Positions 6,686 through 7,732 of a stretch of DNA of 7,732 bases are shown here, piece after piece. The position numbers and the translations under genes were made by a program. The DNA comes from an uncultured Bacteroidota bacterium (lineage in GTDB: Bacteria > Bacteroidota > Bacteroidia > B-17B0 > Aurantibacillaceae). The stretch's first letter is position 1; every line of letters starts with the position of its first letter. Location: positions 1-7,732 of the forward strand of contig CALMNJ010000602.1 of NCBI GenBank assembly GCA_937868675.1. The letters run 5' to 3'. Below the pieces are notes generated by a model that saw only the letters and a list, made by a program, of their open reading frames with translations, was not told where the DNA came from and ran no database searches.

Positions 6686-7650
6686 ATACGAAGTGCATCT
6701 TTTTTACGCGTCAGGTATATAGGCCAGGCGATGAAGTAAAACAGAATAAACGCCATCGAAACACCAATAATGAGAAGCGAAGTGATCAGCGGCATATGGG
6801 TATAGCGGGTTACAAAACTTTCCAGGAAACCGGCGCAGATAAACACCGGTACAAGTCCGATGATAATTTTAGTGCCATCTTTTCCGCGCCTCATGAGCGA
6901 CTCCATTCGAGTGTGTGTACCAGGAAAAATAAAACTGTTGCCCAGAATGAAACCCGCGCTGCCTGCGATAATTATAGCTGAAATTTCGAGGGTGCCGTGA
7001 ATCCAAACCACTTTAAACGCGCTTGGAAGAAGATTGTACTGATAAAACAACGTAAAAAAACAGCCCAGCATAATGCCATTATACACCAGAAAAAGCGCCG
7101 TGCCAAAGGAGGTAAAAAACCCATAAACAAACGCCACGAAAGACACCCTGATGTTGTTGAGTGTGATTTGTACAAACATGAAGAACTGGTTCCCCTCACC
7201 ATATATTCCGAGGGGGTCGCCATGGCGGATGCGTTCAATGGTGCTGTCAACATAATAGTCGCCAAGTATCAGGCGGGCAAAACTTTCATCGTTGAGCTGT
7301 GAAACCACTCCCAGAAATGCGGCAGCAGCGGTTACAAAAAAGCTGTAAAACAGTTGCAGATGATACAGCCGGTACATCAGAGGTAACTCCGCAACAAAGA
7401 AACTGATAAGCCGGTTGCCTTTCTCTTTTTTGTTCTTATATACCAGTTGGTGTATGCGTGATGCAATACCGTTAAGGTAAGTGCTGGTTCGGGTATTGTT
7501 GTAGTGCGTTTTGGCGAATGAAAGGTCATCGGTTATTTCAATGAACATTTCCGTAAGCTCAGCCGGCGAAAGATCGGTAGGAGTACCAATTTTTTTTTCA
7601 TATTCCTCCCACCTGGAGGCATTTTGCTTCAGGAAGGTAATTTCTTTCAT
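6682..7650 (-). CDS. SpoIIM (stage II sporulation protein M, DUF95) family membrane protein
   Basis: This is a 322-residue protein with ATG start. A roughly 95-residue soluble N-terminal region begins MKEITFLKQNASRWEEYEKK and is predicted alpha-helical. It is followed by about six to seven membrane segments at roughly 100-118, 166-188, 190-206, 216-238, 262-280 and 287-310. Family hallmarks are the NNIRVSFVAFVYG segment (165-177), WIHGTLEISAIIIAG (216-230) with the conserved HGxLEI core, and FLESFVTR (275-282). In Bacillus, SpoIIM belongs to the engulfment complex with SpoIID and SpoIIP. In non-sporulating Bacteroidota such as this organism appears to be, homologues occur in clusters with DUF4129, DUF4350, MoxR and DUF58, and sporulation is not implied. 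It is the first gene of the operon. An AAAAGG element lies just before the ATG, and its TGA overlaps the next TTG start. Confidence 0.93.
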   Translation of the reverse strand: MKEITFLKQNASRWEEYEKKIGTPTDLSPAELTEMFIEITDDLSFAKTHYNNTRTSTYLNGIASRIHQLVYKNKKEKGNRLISFFVAELPLMYRLYHLQLFYSFFVTAAAAFLGVVSQLNDESFARLILGDYYVDSTIERIRHGDPLGIYGEGNQFFMFVQITLNNIRVSFVAFVYGFFTSFGTALFLVYNGIMLGCFFTLFYQYNLLPSAFKVVWIHGTLEISAIIIAGSAGFILGNSFIFPGTHTRMESLMRRGKDGTKIIIGLVPVFICAGFLESFVTRYTHMPLITSLLIIGVSMAFILFYFIAWPIYLTRKKDALRI

Positions 7651-7732
7651 AACCTTTTGGTATGTACCATCATTTTAAAGATTCCCTTCGGTAGAAGAAA
7701 GGGTTTGATTTAAAATTTTAAATTAGCACTTC
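7651..7732 (-). promoter_or_regulatory. Upstream region of the operon (putative promoter region)
   Basis: These 82 bases precede the first gene of the minus-strand operon and are its only visible candidate leader. They contain an AT-rich perfect palindrome (7708-7723), a small inverted repeat CCCTT/AAGGG (7684-7688 with 7699-7703, ten-base loop), and AAAAGG two bases before the ATG. I found no clear match to the Bacteroidota -7 element TAnnTTTG on the minus strand, so the promoter may lie beyond the window. Confidence 0.35.
7708..7723. repeat. 16-bp AT-only perfect palindrome
   Basis: The sequence ATTTAAAATTTTAAAT reads the same on both strands; the flanking bases do not extend it. It lies about 58 bases upstream of the SpoIIM start. 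It could be an operator or part of a promoter, or a chance product of AT-rich intergenic DNA. Confidence 0.4.

Noticed and set aside
6565..7302. + strand open frames opposite the SpoIIM gene (6565-6981 and 6997-7302)
   Set aside because: Both are antisense to a well-supported SpoIIM gene. Their basic, irregular composition is what reverse-complemented membrane codons give.
6682..7650. SpoIIM homologue as evidence for sporulation
   Set aside because: No other sporulation genes are present, and the DUF4129/DUF4350/MoxR/DUF58 context matches the non-sporulating Bacteroidota cluster.
1..7732. CRISPR arrays, tRNA or rRNA genes, transposases, attachment sites
   Set aside because: I saw no regularly spaced repeats, no cloverleaf-like or rRNA-like segments, and no transposase or integrase motifs on either strand.

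Overview
The window looks like a chromosomal segment from a member of the Bacteroidota (Bacteroidetes). The base composition is moderately AT-rich. Genes are tightly packed with weak or absent Shine-Dalgarno sequences. The protein families present (SpoIIM/DUF95, DUF4129, DUF4350, MoxR AAA+ ATPase, DUF58, and an outer-membrane beta-barrel ending in an aromatic residue) form a neighbourhood typical of that phylum. I cannot name a species.

Layout. Positions 3-506 on the + strand hold the C-terminal part of an outer-membrane beta-barrel protein whose start lies left of the window. Everything else is one minus-strand gene run, transcribed from right to left and meeting the barrel gene convergently with only 6 bases between stop codons. 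In transcription order it holds: a SpoIIM-family membrane protein (7650-6682); a polytopic membrane protein broken by an in-frame TAA (6685-5756); an intact paralogue of that protein (5752-4787); a membrane-anchored DUF4129 protein (4742 or about 4790 to 4041); a DUF4350 protein (4048-2843); a MoxR-type AAA+ ATPase (2841-1867); and a DUF58 protein (1892 or 1862 to 513). Spacings range from a 26-base overlap to a 3-base gap, so the set is almost certainly one operon. The 82 bases at 7651-7732 are the only intergenic stretch that could hold its promoter.

How the genes may work together. MoxR ATPases are usually encoded next to a DUF58 (vWA-like) partner and are thought to act as chaperone-like remodelers. 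Here the pair is linked to five membrane-associated genes: SpoIIM, two six-helix paralogues, DUF4129 and DUF4350. The likely picture is an envelope-bound assembly with a cytosolic ATPase, but its substrate cannot be read from the sequence. No aerotolerance-type BatA/BatB vWA genes are present.

The most notable details are: (i) the in-frame nonsense codon splitting the first paralogue; (ii) an uninterrupted 16-A tract in the coding strand of the second paralogue; (iii) a DUF4129 frame whose apparent signal peptide lies upstream of any ATG, GTG or TTG, so that it seems to begin at an ATA overlapping the previous stop; and (iv) non-ATG starts at nearly every overlapping junction.
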